This document shows, in pieces, positions 40,782 to 52,015 of a stretch of DNA of 64,000 nucleotides. Location: assembly GCF_019393635.1 (NCBI RefSeq), contig NC_057863.1, positions 642,355,306 through 642,419,305 of the forward strand, in the 5' to 3' direction. Position 1 is the stretch's first letter, and each line of letters begins with the position of its first letter. Origin of the DNA: Dromiciops gliroides. Taxonomy: Eukaryota > Chordata > Mammalia > Microbiotheria > Microbiotheriidae. The notes under the pieces are model-generated. The model saw only the letters and a list, made by a program, of their open reading frames with translations, did no database searches and was not told the origin of the DNA. Made by a program: the position numbers and the translations under genes.

Positions 40782-43700
40782 TTTGCAGGGCAATGGGTGT
40801 TAAGTGACTTGCCCAGGGTCACACAGCTAGTAAGTGTCAAGTGTCTCTGGCCGGATTTGAACTCAGGTACTCCTGAATCCAGGGCCGGTGCTTTATCCAC
40901 TGCGCCACCTAGCCGCCCCAGAGTGGAACATTTTCATATTAGCCATGTTACAAAAGAAAATGCAGATCCCCAAACCCAAGAATAATAAAGTAAAAAGAGC
41001 CTGCCTCAGTCTGCACTCAGCATTCATTAGTTCTCTCTCTGGAGGTAGATAGAATTTTTTTCTTTTTCTTCCTTCCTTCCTTCCTTCCTTCCTTTCTGGA
41101 AATGAGAGTTAAGTGACTTGCCCAGTATCACACAGCCAGTAAGTGTCAAGTGTCTGAGGCCGGATTTGAACTCAGGTCCTCCTGAATCCAGGGCCGGTGC
41201 TTTATGCACTGTGCCATATAGCTGCCCCCTAAATAGCATTTTTCATCATGAATCCTTTGGAACTGTCTTGGGTGACTGTACTGCTGAGAATAGCTAAGCC
41301 ATTCGCAGTTTGTTCAATATGACTGTTACTGTGTGCAACGGTCTCCTGGTTCTGCTCATTTCATTTTGCATCTGTTCATGTAAATCTTCCCAGGTTTTTC
41401 TGAAATGGTGCCTAAATTGACTCCTTCTCCCTTTTCCCTACACTAGAGCTTTCCTGGTTCCAGACCCTTGGGGAACCAGCACTTGGTGTGGAAACCTTCT
41501 CCTACCTGGGGGAGCCGCACGTGGTCCTGGCCCAGCCCTTTGCGGGCAAATGCCTCTTTCTGGTCTGGGATTATATGCTGCAGCGCTTCCGACCTGATGG
41601 AGAAATCCCGGGTGAGACCCTGATCCCCGATGCCACCCCTTCCCCACGCTAGCCTTTTCCTCTGCCGCCCCCTCCCTCCCTCCCTCCACGCCCCAGATTC
41701 TGTCCGCCTTCGCAGACGTGGCCCTGCCGCTTGTCCCCAGCCCCAGGTGCCCCCCTGACGTGCCCTCCTCCCCTCCCCTCCTGCCAGCGCCGTCGGTGGT
41801 GGCCTGTAAGCCCCTGGTGCTAGGCTCGCGGCTCTTCGTGCTGGTGGCCCGGCTGTGGGGGGGATCCCAGCTGTGGTCCCGCCCGAGCCGGGGGCTGCGT
41901 CTGTCGCCGTCCCAGGCCCTGGCCCCGGAGCTGCTGCTGAAGCCCAATGACGCGGAGCTGCTGTGGCTGGACGGGGAGCCGTGCTTCGTGGTGGCCGAGG
42001 TGTCCAAGGCCGGCCGCACCACTCTGCTGTGCCGCGACGGGCCGGGCCACGGCTTCTACACGCGCCAGAGCCTGCACGCGTGGCACCGAGACACGGACGC
42101 CGAGCCCCTGGAGCTGGCCGGGGAGCCGCACCTGCTGCTGGCCTCGGCGTCGCAGAGGCCGGTGCTCTACCGCTGGCAGCACGGCCGCTTCTCACGGCGC
42201 ACCGACGTGCCCGAGGCCGAGGACGTCTATGCCACCCGCCACTTCCAGGTGGGCGGAGACGTGCTGGTGTGCCTCACCCGCTACCTGGGCGACTCCATGG
42301 TGAGGACCCGAGCCGAGGGCCCCGGGGTGGGAGGCTCCCGCGGGCCTGGGACCTGGCTCTCCAATCCGGGCTGGGACACTTCCCCGCTGTGTGACCCTGC
42401 TTCCTCGTATCTGTGCCTCAGTTTCCTTTAAGCTTCAGCTATGCCCACAACTCCTAGTGCCTTTTTGTAGTTGTAGGCATAACTGAACCTTAAAGGAAAC
42501 TGAGGCACAGATATGAGGAAGCAGGGTCAGTTTAAAAGACTGGAGGTGGGATATGAAGGGTTTAAAGAATACCAGGGGGGCAGCTAGGTGGTGCAGTGGA
42601 TAGAGCACCGGCCCTGGAGTCAGGAGGACCTGAGTTCAAATCCAGCCTCAGACACTTAACACTTACTAGCTGTGTGGCCCTGGGCAAGTCACTTAACCCC
42701 AATTGCCTCACCAAAAAAAAAAAAAAAAAAAAAGAATACCAGAAAGGAAGGCCAGATTGGCTGGACCACAGTGTGGACAGAGGGATGTTGGACTTATGCT
42801 TTGGGAAAATCAGCTTGATATGGGTGTAAAAAATGGCTTAGAGTTGGGAGAAACTGAAGTCTGCAGGGATCGGTGATGACCTCAAGGGAAGAAAGGACAA
42901 CTGGATGAATGGAAGGTTGTGGAGAGGGGGTGGGGAGGTGGGAGCAAGATAGGCTCAAGTTTAGGCCATCGTTGAGGGCCTGCCCTTTGCTCGGTGGAGC
43001 TGGGGGAGGGGTGCAATGTTCACAATGGGAGCCTGGGGAGGATCAGCCATCCCTGATCTCTGGAAGCTTGGTCTTGCTGGGGAGGCCGGACTTCTGCATG
43101 CAAAGCACAAGGAAATGATCTAAGACCTCACCATAAGCCAGAGGAAAGAAAGGGGCCTTGGGGCTCCAGGGAGGGGCGCTCAGGATGTGAGGCAGGCCCT
43201 GATATGGGCAGAGGGGAGTTCCAAGTTCTCAATAGCATAAGCAAAGGCTTGGGAGGAGGAACAGGTTTGGGGGATGGGAAGAGACCAGATTGGACGGAAG
43301 AAGGGAATCTGTTAGGAGAAAGAGTTGGAAAGGAAGTCAGGGGCAGATGGAGGAGGCTTCCCAGCTACGGAGCTTGGCCTCCACCCCATAACTGAGACAA
43401 GGTCGTGTAGCAGAGAGCACGGCCTATGCAGGCTGTACTCCCAAGGGTCCCACTTACTGCCAGGGTGACTTTGGACAGGACATCTCACCTCCTAGTCCTC
43501 ACTGTCCCCTTCTGCAACATGAGGAGGCCAGACCTCTCGGCTCTATTTCTAATAAGGTTTTGGTCCTTTAACCCTTTTGGAAGGAGAATCAGTGGATTCA
43601 TCTATAAAATGGGGAGATAGTAATTCCTATTTTCCCCTATGATTATCCTAAGTTCTTGAGTAAAGCAGCGATTGGGTCAGGAAGATGCCCAGAGAGGCAA

Positions 43701-45076
43701 TGAAGAGAGAATGGAGGCAGGGAGACCAGTTGAAAGGCTGTTAGAATAATTCAGACAAGAGAGAAAGCTAGGTTGCTAGAGCACCAACCCTGGAGTCAAG
43801 AGGACTTGAGTTCAGATTTGACACTTACTAGCTGCATGACCCTGGGCAAGTCACTTAAACCCAACTGTCTCAAAAAAAAAAAAAAATCCAGACAAGAGGG
43901 GATGATGGCCTGAGCTAGGACAGAGGGAGAGACTTTCAAAGGAAAGATGGACGAGACTTGGCCCAGGGAAATATAAACTCCTCAAGGACTGTATTTTTGT
44001 TTTGTCTTTATATTTCTTTTTTTTTTTTAAGTGAGGCAATTGGGGTTAAGTGACTTGCCCAGGGTCACACAGCTAGTAAGTGTTAAGTGTCTGAGGCCGG
44101 ACTTGAACTCAGGTACTCCTGACTCCAGGGCCGGTGCTCTATCCACTGCGCCACCTAGCCGCCCATATGCTCCCCAATTTATTTATTTATTTGTTTGCTT
44201 GCTTCCTTGGTTATGAATTTGTTTATTTTCCTGGGCAATCAGGGTTAAGTGACTTGTCCAGGGACATACAGCTAGTAAGTGTCAAGTGTCTGAGGCAGGA
44301 TTTGAACTCAGGAGTTGACTCCAGCACTGGTGCTCTATCCACTGTGCCACCTAGATGTTCCAAAGCAGCTTCTTTATGAAGCACTGACTATGTGCCAAGC
44401 ACCATGCTCATCTCTGTGAATATAAAGAATGAGTGAAACTGCTCCCTGCCCTCAAAGAGCTTACATCCAACACATACATACATAGGTATATGCAAGATCC
44501 GTAGGGGGTTAATACAAGTAAGCTTAGAAGGAAAGGATTGTTAGCTGGGGGGAAGCAGGAAAGGCCTTCCACAAGGTGACACATGAGCTGAGTCTTGAAG
44601 GAAGGAGAATGATTCTAAGCAGAGGCGAGCGGGATTGGTTAGAACCTTCCCCACAACCTTTGAATGCCATAAATCCCGCCCCCCCAACCCTCCCCTAGAG
44701 CCCTAAGGTGTGGGGGTGTCTCTAGGCTGCTGCCCCCCAACTCTGAACTCCATCTCCACAGGTGATGCGCTGGGATGGGTCTATGTTCCGTCTGCTTCAG
44801 GCGCTGCCATCCCGTGGCTCCCTCATCTTCCAGCCATTGATCATTGCTGGGGACCAGCTAGCCCTGCTAGGTAGCGACTTCACCTATAGCCTGGTATTCC
44901 AGTATGAGAGAGAGGCGGGGCTTCTGAAGCTGCTGCAGGAGCTGGGGCCCCCGGTGCCCTCTGCTCCCCGGGCCTTCTCCTTGGTTTCTGTGGCTGGCCG
45001 AAGGTTCCTCTTCACCGCCAACTTCAAGGGCCCCACCCAGGTCTACCAGCATCTCATCCACGACCTCAGTGCCTGA
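36616..45076 (+). CDS. LGI4: Leucine-rich glioma-inactivated protein 4
   Basis: Secreted glycoprotein that binds ADAM22 on Schwann cells and drives peripheral myelination (the claw-paw gene in mouse). Nine exons: 36616-36794 (signal peptide with a Leu run, then the Cys-rich LRR cap [17 protein letters not shown]), four 72-nt LRR exons 37129-37200, 37427-37498, 37887-37958 and 38219-38290, then 39015-39184 (last repeat and C-terminal cap, [16 protein letters not shown]), 41447-41611 ([20 protein letters not shown], first EPTP), 41788-42299 (several EPTP repeats, [20 protein letters not shown] and [20 protein letters not shown]) and 44762-45076 ([19 protein letters not shown] to DLSA-stop). Frame closes at 542 aa; human has 537. 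GT-AG throughout, phase 2 between LRR exons. It runs opposite to the FXYD genes, as in human. Exon 8 is extremely CpG-rich. Confidence 0.97.
38440..38620 (+). repeat. MIR-type fragment
   Basis: GTATTGACTTGGGAGTCAAA, GGTTCAAATCCTGCCTTTTC and ATAAATCACTTAAACCAC in MIR order, within LGI4 intron 5. Confidence 0.5.
39452..39704 (+). repeat. Older long SINE, nearly full length
   Basis: GAGGCAATTGGGTGGCCCAG through CCAAGAAAACCCCATGGAC to GTCAGACACAACTGAAC; in LGI4 intron 6. Confidence 0.88.
40585..40745 (-). repeat. LINE-like repeat, 3' end
   Basis: TCAATTACATGTAAACGAAA and AGATTTTGAGTTTCATATTT mirror the family at 1360. Interrupted by a SINE, then continued to about 41415. Confidence 0.6.
40746..40919 (-). 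repeat. Young SINE with target-site duplication
   Basis: Reverse copy flanked by CAGAGTGGAACATTTTC/T at about 40732 and 40919. Confidence 0.93.
40920..41096 (-). repeat. LINE-like repeat, continued
   Basis: TTTTCATATTAGCCATGTTA continues the element; ends in a (CCTT)n run at 41068-41095. Confidence 0.55.
41097..41228 (-). repeat. Young SINE
   Basis: Reverse copy (AATGAGAGTTAAGTGACTTG to GCCATATAGCTGCCCC), second SINE in the same LINE-like element. Confidence 0.9.
41229..41415 (-). repeat. LINE-like repeat, inner part, reaching an exon boundary
   Basis: CATTTTTCATCATGAATCCT, GGTTCTGCTCATTTCATTTT and GTTTTTCTGAAATGG belong to the same family; it stops about 30 bases before LGI4 exon 7. Confidence 0.6.
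41700..42360. other. Intragenic CpG island over LGI4 exon 8
   Basis: Very CpG-rich coding block with many GCGC/CGGC sites, in contrast to the AT-richer introns around it. Confidence 0.8.
42577..42733 (+). repeat. Young SINE with target-site duplication
   Basis: Full copy with long A-tail, flanked by AAAGAATACCAG. Confidence 0.94.
43405..43580 (+). repeat. MIR-type fragment
   Basis: AGGGTGACTTTGGACAGGAC, CCTCACTGTCCCCTTCTGCA, GAGGAGGCCAGACCTCTC in MIR order. Confidence 0.4.
43765..43887 (+). repeat. Young SINE, diverged
   Basis: GAGCACCAACCCTGGAGTCA to GGCAAGTCACTTAAACCC and A-tail; CAGACAAGAG on both sides. Confidence 0.85.
44017..44163 (-). repeat. Young SINE
   Basis: Reverse copy from TTTAAGTGAGGCAATTGG to CGCCACCTAGCCGCCC. 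Confidence 0.93.
44228..44361 (-). repeat. Young SINE, diverged
   Basis: Reverse copy CTGGGCAATCAGGGTTAAG to TGCCACCTAGATGTTCC. Confidence 0.88.
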
Positions 45077-45732
45077 ACAGGCTGGGACGGAGGGCCCCTT
45101 CTCCTCCCATGTGTCCAGCAGGGCTGGGAAACTCTTGTGACCGACAGGCCCCTCCTCGACAAGGAAAGAGCCTGGTGTGGGGAAGTCAGGAGGCCGAGGG
45201 TCGCTCTGCCACAGCTAATTTACTGAACGAGTCCCTTCTCTTATTTTGACCCAAGTTTCCTTTCTTGGAAAAAACAAGGAGGGCGGACCAGGTGGCCATT
45301 AAGAACCCCCCTAGTTCTAGCATCAGGTGAATCTTTGAAAGTTGGGGGAGGATGTGGCTGAGGAGATATCCCTTGGAGGAGTTAGTGTGGCATAAAGGAA
45401 AACACTGTTCGAAGGAGTCAAGTTCCACTCTTTGCTGTTAATATACAGCCTGTTTCTTCATCTGGAAAATGGGTAGATAGTGGCAGAAAGTTGGCCTGGA
45501 TAATCTCTAAGGATTGGGACCATCTCACCGAACAATCTCAGATCCCGAGCCCCTGACCCAGACATTGCCCCTGACCCTGCTGGCCACTGAGGGGGACTTG
45601 ACCTCCTGAGAAACGACATTTCGGAGACCTGAGCATCCCCAACAGCTGGAATCTGCCCCTGACATGGTGGCAACTGGGTGGGGACACCAGGAGCCAGAGA
45701 AATGGCAGTGATAGACCAGTGTGGCCACCTCT

Positions 45733-45912
45733 GGACTTGAAGCAGGAGAGCTGGGTTTGAATCCTATTCCCGACACTAAACTGTGTGATTCTGGGCACAA
45801 CATTTAATCACTCCGTGCCTCAGTTTCCAGATCTGTAAAGTGAGGATGATCCCACTCATGCTCCTACCTCACAGGGGTGTTGTGAGGAAAGTGCTTTGTT
45901 AATCTTAAAGCA
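45733..45912 (+). repeat. MIR
   Basis: TGGGTTTGAATCCTATTCCC, TGCCTCAGTTTCCAGATCTG, CTACCTCACAGGGGTGTTGT in order, downstream of LGI4. Confidence 0.7.
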
Positions 45913-46089
45913 CAGGAACCTGAGTGGTTATTTTTATATGTGCGGGGCAGAAGAGAAGGGCTTGGGGCAGAGTCCCGGAAATGTTCCTTGGACTTGAGTG
46001 GAGAGATGACTGATGTTTGGGGGTTCTGGGGCTGGGCAGAGAAGGGGTTTTTGCTGGGAGGGGCACTCATGGCTTATGAGTCAGAGGGG

Positions 46090-46510
46090 AGAAGGAAGAG
46101 GGGTGCTGTGTGTGGATAAGGGGTGATGGGGTAGGGGGCACGTTTATCCTGGGGAGTGGGACATGTGTACATGCAGGGGAAGAGGGATTGTGTATGCGGG
46201 GATGGTTGGGATCAGGGAAATGGAGTGAGGGTGAGTGAAGGGGAAGAGGGTGTTGAGTGTGTAATGGTGAGGGGAGGAGGGTGCTGGGTATGAAGTGAGG
46301 GAGGAAAGGGAGGAGCTGCTACATGGGATGGGAGATGTTTTGTGTGGGAGTTGCTGTATGGGAAGGGATGAGAGCGGTATCGGAGGTTTATGTGTGGGAT
46401 GGGGGGTTGTGTATAGGGGAGAAGTGTCCATGGGGAGGGGTGGGAAGAGGAGGGGAGTGTGCAGGGGCCAGGAGAGGGGAGATTATGTATGTGCTTGGAA
46501 AGTTGGGAGT
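46090..46510. repeat. G-rich degenerate repeat block
   Basis: Plus strand is G/T-rich with loose repeats of GGGGAGAGG and GTGTGTGGGATGG. Convergent spacer between LGI4 and FXYD3; no gene seen. Confidence 0.55.
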
Positions 46511-46884
46511 GGTGGGGCAGCCTGAGACACCCTATCCCCACTTTAGGTTTATTCTGCCCCCCCATCCCTTCTGCATCCAATCCCTGATCACCACTCCCAG
46601 GGACATCAAGGGCCTCCTGACCATGCCTTTGAGGAGCCCCCTGTAGAGGCCTGAGCCAGGAGCAGGGCAAGGTACATGCACAAGGAAAAGGTGGGAAAGG
46701 ACGGGCTTCATTTTGTCTGAGGGGCTCCTCGGGGCCAAGGGGGCCTATGTGGTGGCAACTGGTAAATCCGGGTACCAGAGTCCTAGTGGGGAGCCATCCA
46801 GGAGCAGAAAGAAGAGGGTGACCAGGGCCTGGCTCAGGGGAACTCCCACATATACACCTCAAGGGATGGGGAGCCCTTCCTGGG

Positions 46885-47310
46885 AGAGGGTGTCCTTGGG
46901 ACCCTAGGGAGGGTGTGCTCGGGTCTGAGAAGGCAAGGAGAAGGTATCCTTGGGGTCTTTGAGGACCCAAGGAGGGAGTCCTAGAGTAGAAGAGATCCTA
47001 GGGTATTTGGGACCCTGGATGTGTTATTTATTCTAGCGTCTTTGATGCCTGGAGTAAGCTGTCCTGCAGTGGAGGGTATGCTAAGGTCTTTGAAACTCCC
47101 AGGGAAGGTTTTCTGGGGTCTTTGGGACCATTGGAAGGGCATCTTAAGGTTTTGGGGGCCTAAGGGAGGGTATTATAGGAATATTTGGGGCTCCAGGTGA
47201 GGATATCCTAGGATCTTTGGGGCCCTGGGGAAGATATGGTGAGATTTAGGGGGGTCCTGGGGAATAATAAGGTTTGGGGTAGTGTATACTGGGGGTCTTG
47301 GGGTCAAACC
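46885..47310. repeat. Decayed minisatellite, unit about 50-60 bp
   Basis: A motif like TATCCTAGGGTCTTTGGGGC followed by a CCC(T)GGGA(A)GG segment recurs about seven or eight times with heavy divergence. Confidence 0.65.
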
Positions 47311-47689
47311 TGAGCCCTGTGGTTAGGTTATTATCAGATCTTAGCTAAGCTTTCATTATTGGGTTATTGTAGGATGTTTGGGGTCTGACAAAAGTTTACA
47401 CTGTTGGAGTAGGACCACCTAGGGCCAGGATGGACTTTGCCTTCGTAAACTTGATGGTATTGGGATTTGGGGGCCACTGATTATAGGGATTGTCATAGAA
47501 AACAGAAGGCAAACATCATCTTCCCAACAAAGGAATTTCAGAGAGAAGGAGTTTATGTGAACATCGGTAAAAAGGGTTGTTCTAGAACCTGGGCTTTGCC
47601 CCTTTCCACCCCCATTCCCTCTGTTCTCCCTCTCACTGACCAGTTCTAGAACATCTTGATGTGAAGAGCCTAGAATGGCTTAATTCAAA

Positions 47690-47695
47690 AATAAA
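47690..47695 (+). other. Candidate LGI4 polyadenylation signal
   Basis: First clear plus-strand AATAAA after the LGI4 stop, but 2.6 kb away and only about 280 bases from the end of the convergent FXYD3 reading frame. A nearer non-consensus signal may be used instead. Confidence 0.25.
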
Positions 47696-47969
47696 TGTAA
47701 AAAAACCACCCTCTTCCACCTGGGGACCGAGCCCCCAGAGAAATGATGGGTCAGCATTGACTGAAGGGCGACAGGCAGAAGGGCAAAGACATAGAGGTAA
47801 TGTGTAGGCGAGGTCAGGGAAAGAAGGAATTCTTCTTTCCTTGGGGAAGAAAGAAGACATCTGTAGGGTCCGGGGAGGCTGGTGCCAACTCAGCAGTTAC
47901 TGGCTGGGCCTAGAAAGGGAAGAGCAGGGGAGAAAAAGATTAGATCTTTCAGTTTCTGAACTCATTACT

Positions 47970-49964
47970 TCACTTTTTCTTCTCCATCTTTCCATCTACA
48001 TATATCCTCTTCCCACTCCAGATAAACCCTGCTAAACCGGAAATACATAGTCTACCTGGTGGAATTTCTCCTGCCCTGGGGCTATAGGGAAGGAAAAAGG
48101 GGTGGGGGATAGGGAAGCAGGTCAGACATAGCCTTAGCCTCAGCCTCACCCTGCTTCCTTCCAGATAGTCACCCACCCACCCAAATCACAGATTGTGAGA
48201 GCTGGCCCTCTGCTCCGACCCATACACAAAAGGAATCCCCATTCTAACATATGGGACAGAAGCTTCTAGCCCATCAGGCCCCCCATTAAATAATGCTAAG
48301 GGTTAGGGCGTTAGGAATTTTGGGGTCCCTTGTGCCATCAACATTTCCTGACAAAAGGTGAACCTTGCTTTAAACTATTTATTGCAGTCAATGTTTCCAT
48401 GGAGAGAGAATTGAAGAGGATGGGGCTGGGGACCCAGGTAGGGGTCCTTCTTCTAGCTACCAGGATTTGGGTTCCTAACAGGGCCCCAGACTCTGGGGAC
48501 AGAACAGGTAGAAGGATTGGGGCTCCATCTTACGTGTGCTTCTGACTGAATTTGCATTTGCACTTGCCACCTGTGTGAGCAAGAAGAAGGGAAGAAGGTG
48601 AAGGGACATCACCCAGTGAAGACTCATTGCCCCCTTGGCTCCCCAACTCCTCTGTCCTCGTTATATCCCCAGACTCACTCAAGAGAACGATGATGCCAAC
48701 AGCACACAGGATGCCAGCGCAAATCAAGCCACCCACACGAAGGCTGTGCCAGTCTGTGGGAGAGAGACATAGAGGATTGACTTCTGCTCCCTCAAAAATC
48801 TGGTGGCCTCCCTCTCCTCCCGCAAAGGCTAGCTCACATTCTCAAGGAAGCCAAGAAAGCAAAAAAACCCAACTCTCAAGGGGGTTACTTGGCTTAGTTG
48901 GTGACATATTTTTCTATTTGATGCCCTGTTGATTTGTAAGTATATTCTTTTTTTTTTCTTTTTTTTCAATGAGGCAATTGGGGTTAAGTGACTTGCCCAG
49001 GGTCATACAGCTAGTAAGTGTTAAAGTGTCTGAGGCTGGATTTGAACTCAGGTCCTCCTGAATTCAGGGCCAGTGCTCTATCCACTGCACCACCTAGCTG
49101 CCCCAGTATTCTTTCCCTTTATGTCTGCATCTGGACTGTAAGCTCCCTGAAGGCAGGGATTTTCTTTCCCCAACCCACCATCATCTTATCCCTTTCACAC
49201 CTCCAGTCTGCATCCATCCCCTTCACCCCAGGACCCTGGATAGGGAAAATCAAGGAAGCTCTTACCATAATAGAAAGGGCTGTCCTTATCTGAAGGGGGG
49301 AAAAAGAGAGAGAGTGAGAAAAGGATCAGGAGGGAGACTACCCGCCACCCCAAAGAATTTTGGGAAGGGAGTAAGAAGTTCGAGGGTAACTCACCGGCTG
49401 GGTCGTTGGCTTCCAGGGCAGGCAGAACTGCAAAGGAGAGAGAGAAAAAAAACAGAGGGAGAGTAGGGTGTTGGTCGCTGAAGGCAATCTGAGACTTGCG
49501 TTTAAGTGGTTGGCTTCTGGGCACAGGCAGATGTCTGCCTGCTGTTATCCTTCGGTGGGGGTGACTGCTCAGCCTTGGGCCATATGGAGGGTGGCACAGG
49601 TGTGCCTCACAATGGGAGATCACTTAAATCAGCAGGTTGAGCAACAGCATTTTCTTCCCCAAACTGTGGGGGGGCGGGGGGGGGAGGGGGAGACAACAGC
49701 ATTTTATTCACTTCATTCTCCTCCTCGTGGGAAGGAAGAGAGAAGGAAATGAGGCTCCATCATCTAGTTTGAAGTTCCTTCTGAAGCCACTTAGACATGC
49801 CATTCATTGCTATTCTTAGTGATGTCTAGTAAGGCACCCATGTAATTGCCTCCCATGCCCTAAAGCACTCCCTCGCTCAACATTTCTTTTCTTACGGACT
49901 TTAGATCTCCAAATCTCATTCCAGTTGCTGCTGTTGACTCCATTGTCCTTAGATGCCCTTTCTC

Positions 49965-50001
<37 letters not shown>

Positions 50002-50456
50002 TGGCGAGGCAACGAGGGTTAAGTGACTTGCCCAGGGTCACACAGCTAGTATCAAGTGTCTGAGGCTGGATTTGAACTCAGGTCCTCCTGAATCCAGGGC
50101 TGGTGCTTTATCCACTACGCCACCTAGCTGCCCCCGATGCCCTTTCTCAATAATATTGGCCCTTTTGGCTTCTGATTTAGGGGGACTGCTTCCTTTTTTG
50201 CCCTTCTATGGGAACATAGTCTTCAAGCGGTCCTGGTCATCAGAACACACTTCCTCTTTCTCTCATTTGCCTGCTAGTAGAAAAGTGACTTTCACCTCTA
50301 TGACAGTCTCTGGAGTGCTCCCCAACTTGGGCTCAGGGAGATGCTGGGAGGAGCAGGGGGAGTGTCTTTGGGCTCAAGTGAGGGAGAAGTCTGGGGTCTC
50401 TGAAACTGGTACTCACCTGCCATAAGTAGGAGGATGCCCACTGTTACCCTTTGCAT
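47970..50456 (-). CDS. FXYD3: FXYD domain-containing ion transport regulator 3 (Mat-8)
   Basis: Epithelial regulator of the Na,K-ATPase. Exons: 50456-50417 (MQRVTVGILLLMAG), 49427-49395 (VLPALEANDPA), 49289-49266 (DKDSPFYYD, signature intact), 48753-48679 (75-nt membrane exon, DWHSLRVGGLICAGILCAVG onward), 48570-48534 (SGKCKCKFSQKH) and probably 48081-47970 (TPRAGEIPPG..., stop TGA). Junction phases agree, total 321 nt, 106 aa, against 87 in human. The first five exons match human FXYD3 closely (ANDxxDKxSPFYYDWHSL). The final exon is less certain: its GEIPP aligns with the human GETPP, but the tail then runs about 20 residues further, ending in a basic MEKKK. If exon 5 were not spliced, translation would stop one codon after it (ACG TAA, with the TAA inside the donor GTAAGA). 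The ATG exon is preceded by an acceptor, so a non-coding first exon exists (see 52361). Confidence 0.92.
48951..49104 (-). repeat. Young SINE
   Basis: Reverse copy in FXYD3 intron 3, AATGAGGCAATTGGGG to CACCACCTAGCTGCCCC. Confidence 0.93.
49105..49180 (+). repeat. L2 LINE 3' end
   Basis: CTGGACTGTAAGCTCCCTGA and GGCAGGGATTTTC; interrupted by the SINE before it. Confidence 0.6.
49966..50001. repeat. (ATT)n microsatellite grown from a SINE tail
   Basis: Lies between the target duplication and the SINE body, so it is the expanded tail itself. Confidence 0.95.
50002..50135 (-). repeat. Young SINE with target-site duplication
   Basis: Reverse copy; GATGCCCTTTCTCA at 49952-49965 and 50136-50149 brackets SINE plus ATT tail. 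Confidence 0.94.
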
Positions 50457-52015
50457 CTTGGAGTTCAATAGGTTGGACCCTGTGGGGAGGATTCTAAATG
50501 GGCTACATGCCTCTCCCACTTATCCCCCTCTCCCCTCCCCCACCCCCAGCACAGCAACTTCGAACACATGCACACATGGGCACAGCACAGGGAGGAAAGT
50601 CTTTCTGTTGAACCCAGGGCAGGACGATAAGAAGGGAGAGAATAGATAAGAGCTGGAGAACAGAGGGGAAGATAAGGGAACTGGGGGAGGGCAGGTGCTG
50701 GCTGAGGCTCTTGAATGGGGAAACAGGAGAGCTGCTGGAGTGGTGGTGAATGGGGTGGGCATGGAGGAACCCCACATAGGTTTGAGCTAGGGGCACTCGA
50801 AAGGGAGGAGTTTGGGGCCAGGTGGCAGGATGCCATAGACAGCTCGGAGCCTTAACGGCCCATCCCTTCTTTGGGCTGTGCTCCAGAGCCCGGGGCTGTC
50901 CTGGCATATCTGTCTGTTCTTGGGGGAGAGGGAGGAGGTCATGGTTGTGGTCGGTTGTGGGTGGGCAGCAGAGCAGAAAGCACAGCGGAGCCCCAGGGGG
51001 TTGATGCTGTTGCCAGGGCTGAGAAGAAGCAGTTCCAACTCAAAGGAATTTTGCGAATTCTTCCAACCTTGCTGCAACCCTCAGATTTCTGTGCCCCTGG
51101 ACCTTTCCATTTTCTCTTCTCCAGGCCAATCTTATTCTATCCAACGAGTCAGGGCACACCTACCTCTGGGAAACCTCCCTAGAGTCTCTTTCTGAGGTCA
51201 GTGTGGGCATATTCCCCTCTTACAATAGTATCACTGATCCTTTGGGCAGAAAGGCAATATTCTAGTTACTGTTGACTCTTGGGATCTCCACGTTACTGAT
51301 TACTCCCTCCCTCCATTAGTGCCACCTCCCTGAGCTCCAGCCATTAGATTTCGGTCTCTGCCTGAGGCTCCCTGAGACTGCGGGGGACCTCTTTACTTTG
51401 AGCTATGTCATACCCCCTCTCTGACTCCGGGTGGCCATGAACAACACCCTCCATTACATGCATTACTGACAGAGTGCCCTGTTGATATCCTGCATTCACT
51501 TTGGTAAGCCGGCAGAGTACACAGGATCGAATTCTTCCCTCACTTCCTGTTATTCCATGTTCCTCCAGCGTCTTTGGTTATTGCCCTGCCTCCCCTATTA
51601 TTTCATGTTACTGTGATACACTTCATTACTTTTTGTTAATGCTGTGGTTTCCTTGTGACTTTGATATACTATCCTGCTCTTACTCATGTCATTGCCGCAT
51701 TCCTTCCTGGTTTCTCTACCTGAACCTAATTTGTGACTTCGGCTTTCAAGGATGGAGTAGACTGCCTCCTTTGCCTCGGTGTCTATATCTATAGCTAGGT
51801 TTCCTCCATTTAGTGGGCACATTGTTGCCCTTTCATTCCAATCCTCCCAACCCCTTCTTTATTTCTTCCAACAGCCCCCCTCCAAAACTATTTTCTCCAT
51901 TACAATCACCATTATCATGCGCTTTGAGTGCCCTACATTACTCAGAGTGACCAGAGGTATTGACTTTCTCTGCCATCTGGGGTCCTCTTCTTTATCCCTA
52001 CTGTACCTCATTGCC

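Noticed and set aside
41443-42195. 250-codon Arg/Ala/Pro-rich frame antisense to LGI4
   Set aside because: It mirrors the GC-rich LGI4 exons 7-8 and crosses their intron; shadow of real coding sequence.
46212-46970. 252-codon minus-strand frame
   Set aside because: Pro/Ser/His composition from the complement of G-rich repeat DNA; lies in the 3' spacer.
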